Shown here piece by piece: positions 1 through 10,262 of a DNA stretch of 64,000 nt (the stretch's first letter is position 1; each line of letters opens with the position of its first letter). The stretch comes from an uncultured Paracoccaceae bacterium. Its GTDB lineage: Bacteria; Pseudomonadota; Alphaproteobacteria; Rhodobacterales; Rhodobacteraceae. The position numbers and the translations under genes are program-made. Location: the NCBI GenBank assembly GCA_947500135.1, contig CANMQX010000007.1, forward strand, positions 124,001 to 188,000, read 5' to 3'. The notes beneath the pieces are model-generated. The model was not told where the DNA came from and ran no database searches. It saw only the letters and a program-made list of their open reading frames with translations.

Positions 1-1
1 A

Positions 2-1366
2 AAATCCGAACATCTTGCTAATCTACTTAAGGCTGAAGGGATCACCTTCAACGTACTCAACGCGCGCCTGCATGAACAAGAGGCGCAGATCATTGCTGAC
101 GCCGGTAAACTGGGCGCGGTGACCATCGCGACAAACATGGCAGGTCGTGGGACAGACATTCAGCTTGGTGGCAACGTGGAAATGCGCGTGCTGCAGGCCA
201 TGGCCGAAGATCCCGAGGCTGATCCAGAAGTACTGCGTAGCCGGATCGAAGCCGAAGTTGCGGACGAAAAGGAAAAGGTAAAAGCCGCTGGTGGTCTGTT
301 TGTTTTGGCCACGGAACGGCATGAAAGTCGCCGGATCGACAACCAGTTGCGCGGTCGCTCCGGCCGTCAGGGCGATCCGGGTCGGTCCTCGTTCTTCCTG
401 TCACTCGAAGACGATCTGATGCGCATCTTCGGATCCGAACGGCTGGACAAGGTGTTGTCGGGGCTGGGGATGAAAGAAGGCGAAGCGATTGAACACCCTT
501 GGGTGAACAAATCGCTGGAACGCGCGCAGGCCAAGGTCGAAGGGCGCAACTTTGACATCCGCAAACAGCTTTTGAAATTCGACGATGTGATGAATGATCA
601 GCGTAAGGTGATTTTTTCGCAGCGGCGCGAAATCATGGAAGCAACGGATCTTGGCGAAATCGTGCAGGACATGCGCCATCAGGTCATCGATGATCTGGTT
701 GCAGACTATATGCCTGCGAAAACCTATGCGGATCAATGGGATACCGAAGGTCTCTATGCGGCGGTTATCCGTGACATCGGCGTTGATGCGCCGGTGATGG
801 CGTGGGCCGAGGAAGAAGGCGTTGATGATGAAGCCATGCGCGAAAGGCTGGAAGAAGCCTCTGACGCATTCATGGCAGAGAAGGCCGAAGCCTTCGGTCC
901 GGAAACCATGCGGAATATTGAAAAGCAACTGTTGTTGCAGACGATTGATGCGAAATGGCGTGAACACTTGCTGACGCTGGAACATCTGCGTTCGGTCGTT
1001 GGATTCCGTGGTTATGCGCAGCGTGATCCTCTGAACGAATACAAGACCGAGGGGTTTCAACTGTTTGAACGGCTTCTGGATGGGCTGCGCGTAGATGTAT
1101 CGCAAAAACTTGGCCAGATTCGTCCAATGTCGGAAGAAGAACAATCTGCCCTGATCGCGCAGCTGCGCGAACAGCAAGAACAGGCAGCCAAGGCAGCGGC
1201 CCCTTCCCCTGCCCCAGCAGCGGCGCCAAGTCTGGACAAGCCTAATGCGCCAAAGGAAGGGTTCGACGAAAACGACCCACAAACATGGGGTAATCCAGGG
1301 CGAAATGACAGCTGCCCATGTGGATCTGGCAAGAAGTTCAAGCATTGCCACGGACGGCTTGCCTGA
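2..1366 (+). CDS. secA: Preprotein translocase ATPase SecA (C-terminal part, 5' end outside window)
   Basis: SecA is the cytosolic motor that pushes unfolded preproteins through SecYEG. The frame is open from the first base of the window, so about 454 residues of the C-terminal half are visible and the start lies upstream. Seen near the left edge are [14 protein letters not shown] and [11 protein letters not shown], the helicase motifs of nucleotide-binding domain 2. They are followed by the helical scaffold/wing region, an Ala/Pro-rich linker (about residues 395-415 of the visible part), and the terminal zinc motif [13 protein letters not shown], which in known SecA binds SecB or ribosomes. 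The gene is intact at its 3' end. Identity is secure; only the N-terminal half is missing. Confidence 0.98.
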   Translation, partial: KSEHLANLLKAEGITFNVLNARLHEQEAQIIADAGKLGAVTIATNMAGRGTDIQLGGNVEMRVLQAMAEDPEADPEVLRSRIEAEVADEKEKVKAAGGLFVLATERHESRRIDNQLRGRSGRQGDPGRSSFFLSLEDDLMRIFGSERLDKVLSGLGMKEGEAIEHPWVNKSLERAQAKVEGRNFDIRKQLLKFDDVMNDQRKVIFSQRREIMEATDLGEIVQDMRHQVIDDLVADYMPAKTYADQWDTEGLYAAVIRDIGVDAPVMAWAEEEGVDDEAMRERLEEASDAFMAEKAEAFGPETMRNIEKQLLLQTIDAKWREHLLTLEHLRSVVGFRGYAQRDPLNEYKTEGFQLFERLLDGLRVDVSQKLGQIRPMSEEEQSALIAQLREQQEQAAKAAAPSPAPAAAPSLDKPNAPKEGFDENDPQTWGNPGRNDSCPCGSGKKFKHCHGRLA

Positions 1367-1471
1367 AACTTGACATAATTGGGTCACCGTAAGGCCCAGT
1401 ACCGGTCCTGCTGAAGACACCGTTTCTTGGAACACCCAATAGTTGAATTGGGTAGGCGAAGGAGACCGGGG

Positions 1472-2467
1472 ATGGCTCTTACGCGCAAACTCGCTTTTGC
1501 GATTTTGGCAGCGGCAATGGTATTGGGCTTTGGTTTGTTGTTGCAAAACGGCAGCCAGGCCAACGAACGGGCCGTCCGAAAGGCCAGCCAGCCAACCGCC
1601 AGCTACGTGAATGGTGTGATGATGGCGCGGGATGCGTCAGGGAATGCTGTTTTTGGGGTGCCAGAAGCCGTTGGCGCACCAAAGTCGATGCCAATTGCCA
1701 ACATCCAGACCGTGGCCGCCGTCGATACCCAGTTTCAAGAGATGGAAGCCCCCCGGATTGGTTTTGTTCCCGGTTCTCCACTAGATGGCTGCAAGTCAGT
1801 CCTTTCTGCAACACATCAGCTTGCCGCGATGGTGCAGTTGGATATTCAATCACCCTGCCACACCGGTGCCGATTTTGTCGTCTGGCATCAGGGCATGGCC
1901 TTTTCGGGTCGCACCGATGATGACGGGAATGCGACCGTAAGGACGCCCGCATTGGACCCGAACGCCACATTCATCGTGACCTTTGATAATATAGAAGCGG
2001 CGCGCGCAACTGTGATGGTGGTTGATGCGTTGGAGTATGACCGGGCCGTTCTGCAATGGCGCGGCAACAACAACCTGCAACTCCACGCGCTTGAATTTGG
2101 GGCAACCTTTGGTGATCCCGGCCATATCTGGTCGGCGTCAACGCAAAGCCCAGAGTTGGCGCAGCAGGGGGAACGCGGGTTCATGATGCGTTTGGGAACC
2201 TCTGACGCGCAACTGCCGTACTGGGCCGAAATTTACACATTCCCAGCCGGTTTGATGAACCGTCATGGCCTTGTGGCGTTGCAGGTCGGTGCGACCGTCA
2301 CAGAGAACAATTGCGGTCGCGATGTCGACGCTGTCGGTATTCAGACAAATTCAGGGCGTCTTTTGGTGTCGCAGGATTTGGCGGTGCGAATTCCATCTTG
2401 TGATGCGGAAGTGCCTTCCGTCATTCACGCCAATATGTTTCGAACGCTTGTGGAAGGTCTGCAATAG
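1472..2467 (+). CDS. Secreted or membrane-anchored protein of unknown function
   Basis: A 331-residue protein that I do not recognise. The start is chosen at ATG 1472 because AAGGAG lies 7 bases before it; an in-frame upstream start at 1427 has no such site. The N-terminus has basic residues (MALTRK) and then a hydrophobic stretch to about residue 25, so it is a signal peptide or anchor. The rest is mixed alpha/beta in character. Four cysteines (DGCKS, SPCHT, NNCGR, PSCDA) could form two disulfides in the periplasm. The middle segment (SGRTDDDGNATVRTPALD) looks like a small beta-sandwich. A 7-bp inverted repeat (1434-1440/1447-1453) sits just before the ribosome site. It follows secA, but a functional link is not shown. 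Confidence 0.75.
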   Translation: MALTRKLAFAILAAAMVLGFGLLLQNGSQANERAVRKASQPTASYVNGVMMARDASGNAVFGVPEAVGAPKSMPIANIQTVAAVDTQFQEMEAPRIGFVPGSPLDGCKSVLSATHQLAAMVQLDIQSPCHTGADFVVWHQGMAFSGRTDDDGNATVRTPALDPNATFIVTFDNIEAARATVMVVDALEYDRAVLQWRGNNNLQLHALEFGATFGDPGHIWSASTQSPELAQQGERGFMMRLGTSDAQLPYWAEIYTFPAGLMNRHGLVALQVGATVTENNCGRDVDAVGIQTNSGRLLVSQDLAVRIPSCDAEVPSVIHANMFRTLVEGLQ

Positions 2468-2485
2468 ACGCAGCCGAGAAACATA

Positions 2486-3244
2486 CTAGCACATCAAACC
2501 CTGTGATCGAAAACTCAGCTCACAGGATTTTCCAATAATCAGATGGTCATGCACGGTGATGCCCAGTGCCCTTGCCGCGTCATCGATCTGGTGTGTCATA
2601 TCAATATCGGCCTGTGACGGCGTCGGATCACCAGACGGATGGTTATGTACAAGGATGATGGAGGTGGCATTCAGCTCCAACGCCCGTTTTACCACCTCGC
2701 GCGGGTAGACGGGAACGTGGTCAACCGTGCCGCGCGCCTGTTCTTCATCAGCGATCAGAACGTTCTTGGTATCCAGATAAAGAATGCGAAACTGTTCGGT
2801 GTCACGATGTGCCATTACCGTGTGGCAGTAATCTAGCAGCGCCTGCCAACTGGACACGACATGCCGCTGCATAACCTTTGCACGGGCCAACCTGTGGGCC
2901 GCCGCCTCGACCACTTTCAGCTCAACAACGACTGCGTGACCAACGCCCTTCACCTCGGTCAATTGGGATAGAGGCGCGGACAGAACGCGGTTGAAGTCAC
3001 CAAACCTGTCCAGCAAATCACGGGCGAGCGGTTTGACATCTTGCCGGGGAATGGCGCGAAACAGGATCAGTTCCAGCAATTCATAATCCGGCACAGCAAC
3101 CGCCCCACCCGCCATGAACCGTTCGCGCAGGCGCTTGCGGTGGTCGCGCATATAGGATGGGGTACGTCCGTTGGGCACGGCAGACACCGTGACAACATCG
3201 TCATGATCAGCGAAAAGCGACCGGGTTTCGGCAAAGTTACTCAT
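2486..3244 (-). CDS. radC: RadC family JAB/MPN-domain protein
   Basis: A 252-residue RadC-type protein. The N-terminal part has helix-hairpin-helix character ([16 protein letters not shown], about residues 95-115). The C-terminal JAB1/MPN metalloprotease-like domain carries the JAMM motif [16 protein letters not shown] at about residues 200-215, so the metal ligands (HxH and the downstream Asp) are intact. The family was once assigned to DNA repair; its real role is unsettled, and members also occur on mobile elements. Here it sits alone between the secreted protein and dnaJ, in an ordinary chromosomal setting. The upstream ribosome site is weak. Confidence 0.93.
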   Translation of the reverse strand: MSNFAETRSLFADHDDVVTVSAVPNGRTPSYMRDHRKRLRERFMAGGAVAVPDYELLELILFRAIPRQDVKPLARDLLDRFGDFNRVLSAPLSQLTEVKGVGHAVVVELKVVEAAAHRLARAKVMQRHVVSSWQALLDYCHTVMAHRDTEQFRILYLDTKNVLIADEEQARGTVDHVPVYPREVVKRALELNATSIILVHNHPSGDPTPSQADIDMTHQIDDAARALGITVHDHLIIGKSCELSFRSQGLMC

Positions 3245-3309
3245 ACAAATAACTCTGCCGCGTTCTTGGTTACCATGCCGTTAAGGTATGTAGTAAAACG
3301 CCTTAACCG

Positions 3310-4449
3310 TCAGCTTTTCATACTGTCCCAGAAGCTTTTGACAGATTTGAAGAAACTGGAACCCTGGGGGTTGTTATCTTCGCTCAGCTTGTCGAATTCC
3401 TTGAGGATTTCGCGTTGCCGGGATGTCAGTTTGACGGGCGTTTCAACGGCCAACTCAATGAACATGTCCCCTGTACCACCACCACGCAGGGCCGGCATAC
3501 CTTTGCCACGCAGGCGCATTTGGCGACCGGATTGTGAGCCTTCGGGCACTTTCACCCGGCTGCGGCCGCCATCAATCGTGGGTACTTCAATCTCACCGCC
3601 CAAGGCTGCCGTTGCGATTGAGACAGGTACCCGGCAGAACAGATTTGTGCTATCGCGTTCGAACAACTCGTGATCGTTAACCTCGATAAAGATATAAAGA
3701 TCACCGGTTGGACCACCCCGCATTCCGGCTTCGCCTTCGCCTGCCAGGCGGATGCGCGTTCCTGTTTCAACACCCGCAGGAATGTTGACTGATAGCGATT
3801 TTTCCTTTTCGACGCGACCCTGCCCATGGCAAGTGTTGCATGGGTTCTTGATAGTTTGACCGATACCCGAACAGGTTGGGCAGGTGCGTTCAACGGTAAA
3901 GAAACCTTGTTGTGCGCGGACCTTGCCCATGCCGGAACATGTCGGGCAGGTTTGCGGTTCGGATCCACCTTCAGCACCTGTGCCGCTGCAAGCATCACAC
4001 GCCACGGCTGTTGGCACGGTGATGGTCTTTTGCAGCCCAGCAAATGCGTCCTCCAGCTTGATCCGCAAGTTATAACGCAGGTCGTTGCCGCGCTGGGCCC
4101 CGCCCCGACGGCCACCGCCACCACGACCGCCCATGAAATCGCCGAACAGATCGTCAAAGACGTCCGAAAACGCGCTGGCAAAGTCGCCTTGCTGCCCGCG
4201 TGGTCCACCCCCGCCCATGCCGTTTTCAAACGCCGCGTGGCCATAGCGGTCATAGGCTGCTTTCTTGTTGTCGTCTTTCAGAACCTCGTAAGCTTCATTC
4301 GCCTCTTTGAACTGGGCTTCGGCGTCAGGGTTGTCAGAGTTGCGGTCGGGGTGAAGCTCCTTCGCCTTTTGGCGATAGGCTTTCTTGATTGCAGCGGCAT
4401 CTGCCCCTTTGGCGACCCCTAAAACATCGTAATAGTCACGTTTTGCCAT
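3310..4449 (-). CDS. dnaJ: Chaperone protein DnaJ (Hsp40)
   Basis: A full-length type I DnaJ of 379 residues, co-chaperone that stimulates DnaK ATPase and delivers unfolded clients. Domains in order: J domain with the essential HPD ([10 protein letters not shown], about residues 32-41), a Gly/Phe-rich linker ([12 protein letters not shown]), then a zinc-binding domain with four repeats ([32 protein letters not shown]). The two beta-sandwich client domains and a C-terminal dimerisation segment follow. It lies downstream of dnaK on the same strand, 75 bases away, the usual dnaK-dnaJ arrangement. A strong hairpin in that gap may lower its expression relative to dnaK. Confidence 0.98.
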   Translation of the reverse strand: MAKRDYYDVLGVAKGADAAAIKKAYRQKAKELHPDRNSDNPDAEAQFKEANEAYEVLKDDNKKAAYDRYGHAAFENGMGGGGPRGQQGDFASAFSDVFDDLFGDFMGGRGGGGRRGGAQRGNDLRYNLRIKLEDAFAGLQKTITVPTAVACDACSGTGAEGGSEPQTCPTCSGMGKVRAQQGFFTVERTCPTCSGIGQTIKNPCNTCHGQGRVEKEKSLSVNIPAGVETGTRIRLAGEGEAGMRGGPTGDLYIFIEVNDHELFERDSTNLFCRVPVSIATAALGGEIEVPTIDGGRSRVKVPEGSQSGRQMRLRGKGMPALRGGGTGDMFIELAVETPVKLTSRQREILKEFDKLSEDNNPQGSSFFKSVKSFWDSMKS

Positions 4450-4477
4450 GGTAATTTTCCCCTTGGGAAACGGAAAA

Positions 4478-4502
4478 GACCGGCCCGGTTCACGGGCCGG
4501 TC
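4478..4502 (-). terminator. Hairpin between dnaK and dnaJ, terminator-like
   Basis: A perfect inverted repeat with 10-bp GC-rich arms (GACCGGCCCG/CGGGCCGGTC) and a 5-base loop. In the direction of transcription it follows the dnaK stop by 22 bases and is followed by TTTTCC. This looks like a leaky intrinsic terminator or mRNA-stabilising hairpin that would set the dnaK:dnaJ ratio. The structure is seen directly; the function is inferred. Confidence 0.7.
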
Positions 4503-4524
4503 AAATTCCTAGCGGCGTGCCGCC

Positions 4525-6444
4525 TTAGTTGTCACGCTTTTCGTCGTCCAGATCTTCGAAATCGGCATCAAGGATGTCGTCATCGGCTTCATCTGCACCG
4601 CGTGCCTCGGGCTCTGCTTCGCCCTCTTCTTCCTGCTGTGACTTATAGATCGCTTCGCCCAGCTTCATGGCGGCTTCGGTCACGTTCTGGATACCAGACT
4701 TGATCTTGTCAGCCTTCGCATCGTCAGCTTCCAGATCATCTTTAAGCGCAGCAATCGCCAGCTCGATAGCTTCGATCGTGGTTGGATCAACTTTGTCGGC
4801 ATGCTCTTCCATCGACTTCTCGGTCGAGTGGATCAGGCTTTCAGCCTGGTTTTTGGCATCCACCAGCTCGCGACGTTCCTTATCAGCCTCGGCATTCGCC
4901 TCAGCATCCTGAACCATTGCTTCGATATCTTCGTCTGACAGACCGCCAGAAGCCTGAATCGTGATCTTTTGCTCTTTGCCAGTGCCCTTATCCTTGGCAC
5001 CGACTTCAACGATGCCGTTGGCGTCGATGTCAAATGTCACTTCGATCTGCGGCATGCCGCGTGGGGCTGGTGGAATGTCCTCAAGGTTGAACTGGCCCAA
5101 CATCTTGTTGTCGGCAGCCATCTCACGCTCACCCTGGAACACGCGCAGCGTCACGGCGTTTTGGTTGTCTTCAGCGGTTGAGAAGACCTGAGACTTCTTG
5201 GTTGGGATCGTTGTGTTCCGGTCGATCAGACGGGTGAACACACCACCAAGGGTTTCGATACCCAAGGACAGTGGCGTCACGTCAAGCAGAACAACGTCCT
5301 TGACGTCGCCTTGCAGAACACCGGCCTGAATGGCGGCACCCATGGCAACCACTTCGTCAGGGTTCACGCCCTGGTGGGCTTCTTTGCCGAAGAATCTGGC
5401 AACTTCTTCCTTCACCTTTGGCATCCGGGTCATACCACCGACCAGAACCACCTCATCAATGTCGCTGACCGACAGGCCTGCGTCCTTGATCGCCTCTTTA
5501 CACGGCTTGATGGAGTTCTTGATCAGGTCAGATACCAGGCTTTCCAGCTTCGCACGGGTCAGTTTCATGACCATGTGCAGCGGCTGACCGTTTGATCCCA
5601 TGGAGATAAACGGCTGGTTGATTTCAGTGCTGGAAGACGACGACAGTTCGATCTTCGCCTTCTCAGCTGCTTCCTTCAGGCGCTGCAGCGCCATCTTGTC
5701 CTTGGTCAGATCGACAGAGTTCTCTTTCTTGAACTCATCGGCCAGATAGTTGACGATGCGCATGTCAAAGTCTTCACCACCAAGGAACGTATCCCCGTTG
5801 GTGGATTTCACTTCGAACAACCCGTCGTCGATTTCCAGGATGGTGACGTCGAATGTACCGCCGCCAAGGTCATAAACGGCGATTGTCTTGCTGTCTTTCT
5901 TGTCGAGACCATAGGCCAAGGCAGCGGCTGTTGGTTCGTTGATAATCCGCAGAACCTCAAGGCCGGCAATCTTGCCTGCGTCCTTGGTTGCCTGACGCTG
6001 GGCGTCGTTGAAATAGGCAGGAACTGTGATGACCGCTTGGGTCACGTCTTCGCCAAGATAGCTCTCAGCGGTTTCTTTCATCTTGCCCAGGATGAAGGCA
6101 GAGATTTGGCTGGGGGAGTATTTCTCACCCTTGCTTTCGACCCATGCGTCGCCATTGCCGCCATCGACAATGTTGAACGGCATGTTCTTTTTCTCTTTGG
6201 ACAGGTCCTTGTCGTCGAACCGACGACCAATCAGGCGCTTCACAGCAAAGATGGTGTTTTCCGGGTTGGTGACGGCCTGACGTTTTGCAGGCTGGCCAAC
6301 AAGGCGTTCGTCGTCGGTGAATGCCACGATAGATGGCGTTGTACGCGCACCTTCGGCATTTTCAACAACGCGTGGTTTGGAGCCATCCATGATGGCGATA
6401 CAAGAGTTGGTCGTTCCCAGGTCGATCCCGATAACTTTGGACAT
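4525..6444 (-). CDS. dnaK: Molecular chaperone DnaK (Hsp70)
   Basis: Full-length Hsp70 of 639 residues. The nucleotide-binding domain has phosphate-binding motif [10 protein letters not shown] near the N-terminus and [13 protein letters not shown] around residue 195. The substrate-binding domain follows the linker [16 protein letters not shown] (about residues 385-400), with a helical lid and an acidic C-terminus ([11 protein letters not shown]). The start is taken at ATG 6444, with AGAGGG eight bases before it; a TTG two codons further upstream is less likely. It forms an operon with dnaJ. A promoter candidate lies about 110-140 bases upstream. Confidence 0.98.
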   Translation of the reverse strand: MSKVIGIDLGTTNSCIAIMDGSKPRVVENAEGARTTPSIVAFTDDERLVGQPAKRQAVTNPENTIFAVKRLIGRRFDDKDLSKEKKNMPFNIVDGGNGDAWVESKGEKYSPSQISAFILGKMKETAESYLGEDVTQAVITVPAYFNDAQRQATKDAGKIAGLEVLRIINEPTAAALAYGLDKKDSKTIAVYDLGGGTFDVTILEIDDGLFEVKSTNGDTFLGGEDFDMRIVNYLADEFKKENSVDLTKDKMALQRLKEAAEKAKIELSSSSSTEINQPFISMGSNGQPLHMVMKLTRAKLESLVSDLIKNSIKPCKEAIKDAGLSVSDIDEVVLVGGMTRMPKVKEEVARFFGKEAHQGVNPDEVVAMGAAIQAGVLQGDVKDVVLLDVTPLSLGIETLGGVFTRLIDRNTTIPTKKSQVFSTAEDNQNAVTLRVFQGEREMAADNKMLGQFNLEDIPPAPRGMPQIEVTFDIDANGIVEVGAKDKGTGKEQKITIQASGGLSDEDIEAMVQDAEANAEADKERRELVDAKNQAESLIHSTEKSMEEHADKVDPTTIEAIELAIAALKDDLEADDAKADKIKSGIQNVTEAAMKLGEAIYKSQQEEEGEAEPEARGADEADDDILDADFEDLDDEKRDN

Positions 6445-6553
6445 TTTCAAATCCCTCTACTTTAGGCGGTTTGAGTTGCGCGAACCCATTTTGGCACTCG
6501 CGCCAGTTACATGAGTCTGATCAGGGGTTTAGCCCTGAACAATTATCTTGGCG

Positions 6554-6582
6554 TATATAGGGATGCGAAATGGGGCCTGCAA
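6554..6582 (-). promoter_or_regulatory. Candidate dnaK promoter
   Basis: Read on the minus strand there is TTGCAG, a 17-base spacer and TATATA: a good sigma-70-like -35/-10 pair. It would start a leader of about 100 bases ending at dnaK. CCCCATTT, similar to the -10 of heat-shock (sigma-32) promoters, lies inside the spacer, so overlapping housekeeping and heat-shock promoters are possible. No 9-bp CIRCE inverted repeat was seen in this gap. Confidence 0.45.
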
Positions 6583-6659
6583 CCGCAGCTTCCATAGGAA
6601 ATAGGGGAAAAAATCATATTTTTTGGCGACATCGCGTCATGCACGTCTGTGACCTGTTG

Positions 6660-7481
6660 TTATCGACCAGCTGACCAGCTGGGCGACACATGCCGCTTTG
6701 TATAGAATTCGCCCATCATACCGACCAAAAGCAGGATCAGTGTGATTTTTAGTGTGTAGGCCCAGCTCGAAAAATGTGGGTTGTAATGCAGAAACACAAA
6801 GCCCCGCATCTGATCAATAATGTGAAACAGCGGGTTCCAGTCAAACAGCGAGAGCTTTGACGCGGGCAATGTGTTTGCAACAAACATCTTGCCCGAGGCA
6901 ATCATGTTAGCCCGGATATAGATCGCCGAGCAGATACTGACAAAACCAGGGGCCCAGGGCTTCATCGCCAGAAACACGATTCCCACTGCGACCCCAGAAA
7001 ACCATGCCAACAGGAACATGCCCATCGCCGCAATCGGCATGTCAATCGAGATCGGGGTAATGGCGATATGATAGATCAACAGGATGATCAGCAGGGAAAA
7101 GAACTGAATATAAAGGCTGGATACGGCGGATGCGCTGATCGCAATGATCGTGTTCATCGGCGCGTGTTGCATCATTGGTGATGCCGGGCCTTCGGAATTC
7201 AGCACTGCGCCAACCGCCTTGATATGCGTGATGTAAACGAAAATACCTGACATGATGTACAGCAGGAAATCGCCGCGTAGTGCTGCGCCGCGAATGCCCA
7301 AAAGCTCGAACATGATGAAGAAGGCAAAGACCAGCGTCAGTGCCTGCACCATGTTCATCAACATGCCAACAACCGCATGCCGGTGCGATTGCCGGAGCGA
7401 CCGCACGATTGAGAAATAGATCACCTCAAGCAGGCCAAAGGCGCCGCGCGCCTTGCTTGTCTTTGTGTTGGCCTGAAACAT
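6660..7481 (-). CDS. ABC-2 type polysaccharide export permease (KpsM/Wzm-like)
   Basis: A 273-residue integral membrane protein with about six hydrophobic segments, starting MFQANTKTSKARG and ending in a short basic tail. Length and pattern match the membrane subunit of capsule or O-antigen exporters (KpsM, Wzm), which pair with an ATPase such as KpsT. No partner ATPase lies next to it, so the partner must be encoded elsewhere or the gene is a remnant of a larger cluster. It is transcribed away from the glycan genes on its right (cysQ to the sulfotransferase), which suggests it exports a related product. Function is inferred from family resemblance. Confidence 0.8.
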   Translation of the reverse strand: MFQANTKTSKARGAFGLLEVIYFSIVRSLRQSHRHAVVGMLMNMVQALTLVFAFFIMFELLGIRGAALRGDFLLYIMSGIFVYITHIKAVGAVLNSEGPASPMMQHAPMNTIIAISASAVSSLYIQFFSLLIILLIYHIAITPISIDMPIAAMGMFLLAWFSGVAVGIVFLAMKPWAPGFVSICSAIYIRANMIASGKMFVANTLPASKLSLFDWNPLFHIIDQMRGFVFLHYNPHFSSWAYTLKITLILLLVGMMGEFYTKRHVSPSWSAGR

Positions 7482-7606
7482 GAAGGATGACTTTCCGGCG
7501 TGCCGATCAGTGGCGGTTTAAGGGTTTGCTTGCTGTTCGCGTGAGCCCCGATCATAAGGGTGAAAACGCTGATTTTCAATGAATCCTGCAGGAGGCCCAA
7601 AAACAA

Positions 7607-8404
7607 ATGGACTTTGATCAACTGACCCAGGTCATACGCCGACTCGCGCTTCAGGCCGGTGAAAAAATCATGGAAATCTATCAGTCACCGGACTTCGATG
7701 TTCGCGCCAAAAGTGATGACAGCCCCGTCACAGCGGCGGATGAGGCGGCGGATGCGATCATCAGTGCCGGTTTGCGGGCCGCTTTCCCGGATGTGCCGCT
7801 GGTCACCGAAGAACAGGCCACCACACACACCCAGTCGGTCAGTACCTTTCTGATCGTGGATCCGCTGGACGGCACCAAGGAATTCATCAAACGGCGCGGT
7901 GATTTTACAGTCAACATTGCCTATGTGGTCGACGGTAAACCTGTGCGTGGGGTGGTCTATGCCCCCGCTAAGGAACGGTTGTTCTATACCAATGCAGAAG
8001 GTCAAACGGTTGAGGAAACAGGGCCTTTCGATAAAGAGGCTGCTGGTAAGCAGACCGCCTTGGCCGTATCGACACCGGACAATGATGCCCTGCTGGTCGT
8101 CGCGTCGAAATCGCATCGCGATCAGGCGACCGATGACTACATTAACAAATACAACACTGCCGACATGAAAAGCGCGGGATCATCGCTGAAGTTCTGCCTT
8201 GTCGCCACGGGCGAGGCTGACATCTATCCGCGCCTCGGGCGGACGATGGAATGGGACACCGCTGCCGGGCATGCGGTTCTGGCAGGTGCTGGTGGTCAGG
8301 TCGTGCGCTTTGATGATCACAGCCCTTTGCAATACGGCAAACCGGGTTTCGAAAACCCTTTCTTCATCGCCTATTCCCCTGATGTAAAACTGCAAAACGC
8401 CTGA
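7607..8404 (+). CDS. cysQ: 3'(2'),5'-bisphosphate nucleotidase CysQ
   Basis: A 265-residue member of the inositol-monophosphatase superfamily. The lithium-sensitive metal motif DPLDGTKEF is at about residues 84-92, VTEEQ supplies a further metal ligand, and the C-terminal motif WDTAAGHAVL is present. CysQ dephosphorylates PAP, the by-product of sulfotransfer from PAPS, to AMP. That fits the sulfotransferase six genes downstream: the cluster supplies both transfer and by-product removal. AGGAGG stands upstream of ATG 7607. The stop overlaps the next start by one base (TGATG), so the two are translationally coupled. Confidence 0.92.
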   Translation: MDFDQLTQVIRRLALQAGEKIMEIYQSPDFDVRAKSDDSPVTAADEAADAIISAGLRAAFPDVPLVTEEQATTHTQSVSTFLIVDPLDGTKEFIKRRGDFTVNIAYVVDGKPVRGVVYAPAKERLFYTNAEGQTVEETGPFDKEAAGKQTALAVSTPDNDALLVVASKSHRDQATDDYINKYNTADMKSAGSSLKFCLVATGEADIYPRLGRTMEWDTAAGHAVLAGAGGQVVRFDDHSPLQYGKPGFENPFFIAYSPDVKLQNA

Positions 8405-9204
8405 TGCCAGTCCTGATCGTCATACCCGCCCGCTATGCATCGTCCCGATATCCCGGCAAGCCTCTTGTCGCGCTCAGGGGGGTGACGGGCGAAAGCAAGA
8501 CATTGATTCGACGGTCGTGGGATGCGGCCATGGCTGTGCAAGGCGTGGACCGGGTCGTGGTCGCCACCGATGATAGCCGTATTCAGGACGCGGCCACCGC
8601 GTTTGGGGCCGAAGTTGTGATGACATCGCCCGATTGTCAGAACGGGACAGAACGCTGCGCCGAGGCGTTGCAAAATCTGGGTGGTGATTTCGACATCGTG
8701 GTCAACCTGCAAGGCGACGCACCCCTGACCCCGGCATGGTTTATTGAGGACCTCGTCAAAGGGCTAGCGGCAAATCCGCAAGCTGCCGTCGCCACCCCGG
8801 TTTTGCGGGCGGACGGGCGGGCGCTGAACGGATTCCTTGCCGATCGGCGTGCCGGGCGCGTTGGTGGTACCACGGCGGTTTTCGGGGCGGATAACAACGC
8901 GCTCTATTTCTCAAAAGAGGTGATCCCCTACACCAACAAGACCTATCAGGATGACGCCGACACCCCGGTATTCCATCATGTCGGCGTCTATGCATACAGG
9001 CCCGGGGCGTTGATGGATTATCCCGGCTGGACGGCTGGTTCACTTGAGGAATTAGAAGGTCTTGAACAGCTCCGGTTTCTGGAACGCGGGGTGCCTATGC
9101 TCTGCGTCGAAGTGGCTGCAAAGGGACGGCAATTCTGGGAACTCAACAACCCCGAAGATGTGCCGCGCATTGAAGCCATGATGCAGGAAATGGGGATCAG
9201 CTAG
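8404..9204 (+). CDS. kdsB: 3-deoxy-manno-octulosonate cytidylyltransferase-like protein (KdsB/KpsU family)
   Basis: A 266-residue nucleotidyltransferase that would activate Kdo as CMP-Kdo. It shows the CTP-binding signature IPARYASSRYPGKPL, the sugar-site motif ALYFSKEVIPY, HVGVYAYR, and the C-terminal GLEQLRFLERG. The metal-site motif reads VNLQGDAP where typical KdsB has QGDEP, and the protein is slightly long for the family. It may therefore be a capsule-type paralogue (KpsU-like), perhaps with another sugar acid as substrate. It is coupled to cysQ by a one-base overlap. Family call is firm; the exact substrate is inferred. Confidence 0.85.
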   Translation: MPVLIVIPARYASSRYPGKPLVALRGVTGESKTLIRRSWDAAMAVQGVDRVVVATDDSRIQDAATAFGAEVVMTSPDCQNGTERCAEALQNLGGDFDIVVNLQGDAPLTPAWFIEDLVKGLAANPQAAVATPVLRADGRALNGFLADRRAGRVGGTTAVFGADNNALYFSKEVIPYTNKTYQDDADTPVFHHVGVYAYRPGALMDYPGWTAGSLEELEGLEQLRFLERGVPMLCVEVAAKGRQFWELNNPEDVPRIEAMMQEMGIS

Positions 9205-9362
9205 ATCAGGCAGATCAGAAATTTCGATATGCGGTCCAAGTTTTACCGTGTTTTTGCAGACATGATGCCGTATTGTCTTGAATATTGTCAGAGAAATTTT
9301 GCAAAGAACTGTTGCATTGTTACGGGGCTCATTTTCCAGCCCCATCTTAAGAGAGTTTGGAT

Positions 9363-10259
9363 ATGAAGAAGAAAGTTACAAAAGCCATTTTTCCGGTCGC
9401 TGGGCTGGGTACGCGGTTTTTACCTGCGACCAAATCCGTGCCGAAAGAGATCATGACACTGGTCGACAGGCCATTGATTCAATACGCAATTGACGAGGCA
9501 CGCGCCGCAGGGATTGAAGATTTCATTTTCGTGACATCCCGGGGCAAGACCGCACTTGAGGATTATTTCGACCTCGCACCGGATCTGGAAGCAGCGCTGG
9601 AAAAATCCGGTAAAACCGCACTGCTCGACGTGCTGCGCACGACCAATATGGATAGCGGGGCGATTGCCTATATTCGCCAACACAAACCGCTTGGTCTGGG
9701 TCACGCGGTTTCCTGCGCAAGCAAGTTGATCGGGAATGAACCATTTGCTGTGATTCTGCCCGATGACGTGATTGCAGCAGAAAAACCCTGCCTGCAGCAG
9801 ATGGTCGAAGCCTATGAGGAAACTGGCGGCGCTATGGTTGCCGCAATGGAAGTAGCACCAGACAAGACATCATCCTACGGTGTGTTGGATGTGAAGGACA
9901 AGAATGGCGATGCCGTTGTTTCCATCAATGGAATGGTCGAAAAGCCTGCGCCGGGGACGGCCCCGTCAAACCTTGCCGTGATCGGTCGCTACATCCTGAC
10001 GCCGCATGTCATGCAGAACTTTGCCCATATCACCAAAGGTGCAGGTGGCGAGGTACAGTTGACCGACGCTATTGCCGCAGAAATCAGCCAGGGTCGTGAT
10101 GTGTTCGGATACCGATTTGACGGTCAGCGCTTTGATTGCGGGTCCAAGGCAGGTTTCCTGCAAGCAACCGTCGCCTTTGCACTGGCCCGCGATGATCTGC
10201 GCGATGACCTTCTGTCATACCTGAGCGATCTGAACGCAGCCGACAAGGCAGCGCAGTAA
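9363..10259 (+). CDS. galU: UTP-glucose-1-phosphate uridylyltransferase
   Basis: A 298-residue GalU, making UDP-glucose from UTP and glucose-1-phosphate for glycan and glycolipid synthesis. The N-terminal nucleotide-binding motif FPVAGLGTRFLPATKSVPKE, EIMTLVDRPLIQYAIDEA and the GLGHAV motif around residue 110 are all intact. ATG 9363 is preferred over the TTG two codons upstream, since AAGAGAG precedes it properly. A 158-base gap separates it from kdsB, so it may have its own promoter. Four further glycan genes follow closely on the same strand. Confidence 0.95.
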   Translation: MKKKVTKAIFPVAGLGTRFLPATKSVPKEIMTLVDRPLIQYAIDEARAAGIEDFIFVTSRGKTALEDYFDLAPDLEAALEKSGKTALLDVLRTTNMDSGAIAYIRQHKPLGLGHAVSCASKLIGNEPFAVILPDDVIAAEKPCLQQMVEAYEETGGAMVAAMEVAPDKTSSYGVLDVKDKNGDAVVSINGMVEKPAPGTAPSNLAVIGRYILTPHVMQNFAHITKGAGGEVQLTDAIAAEISQGRDVFGYRFDGQRFDCGSKAGFLQATVAFALARDDLRDDLLSYLSDLNAADKAAQ

Positions 10260-10262
10260 CCA

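Noticed and set aside
401..1546. 381-codon frame on the minus strand over secA
   Set aside because: Antisense to a certain secA; composition is that of a shadow frame and no ribosome site is present.
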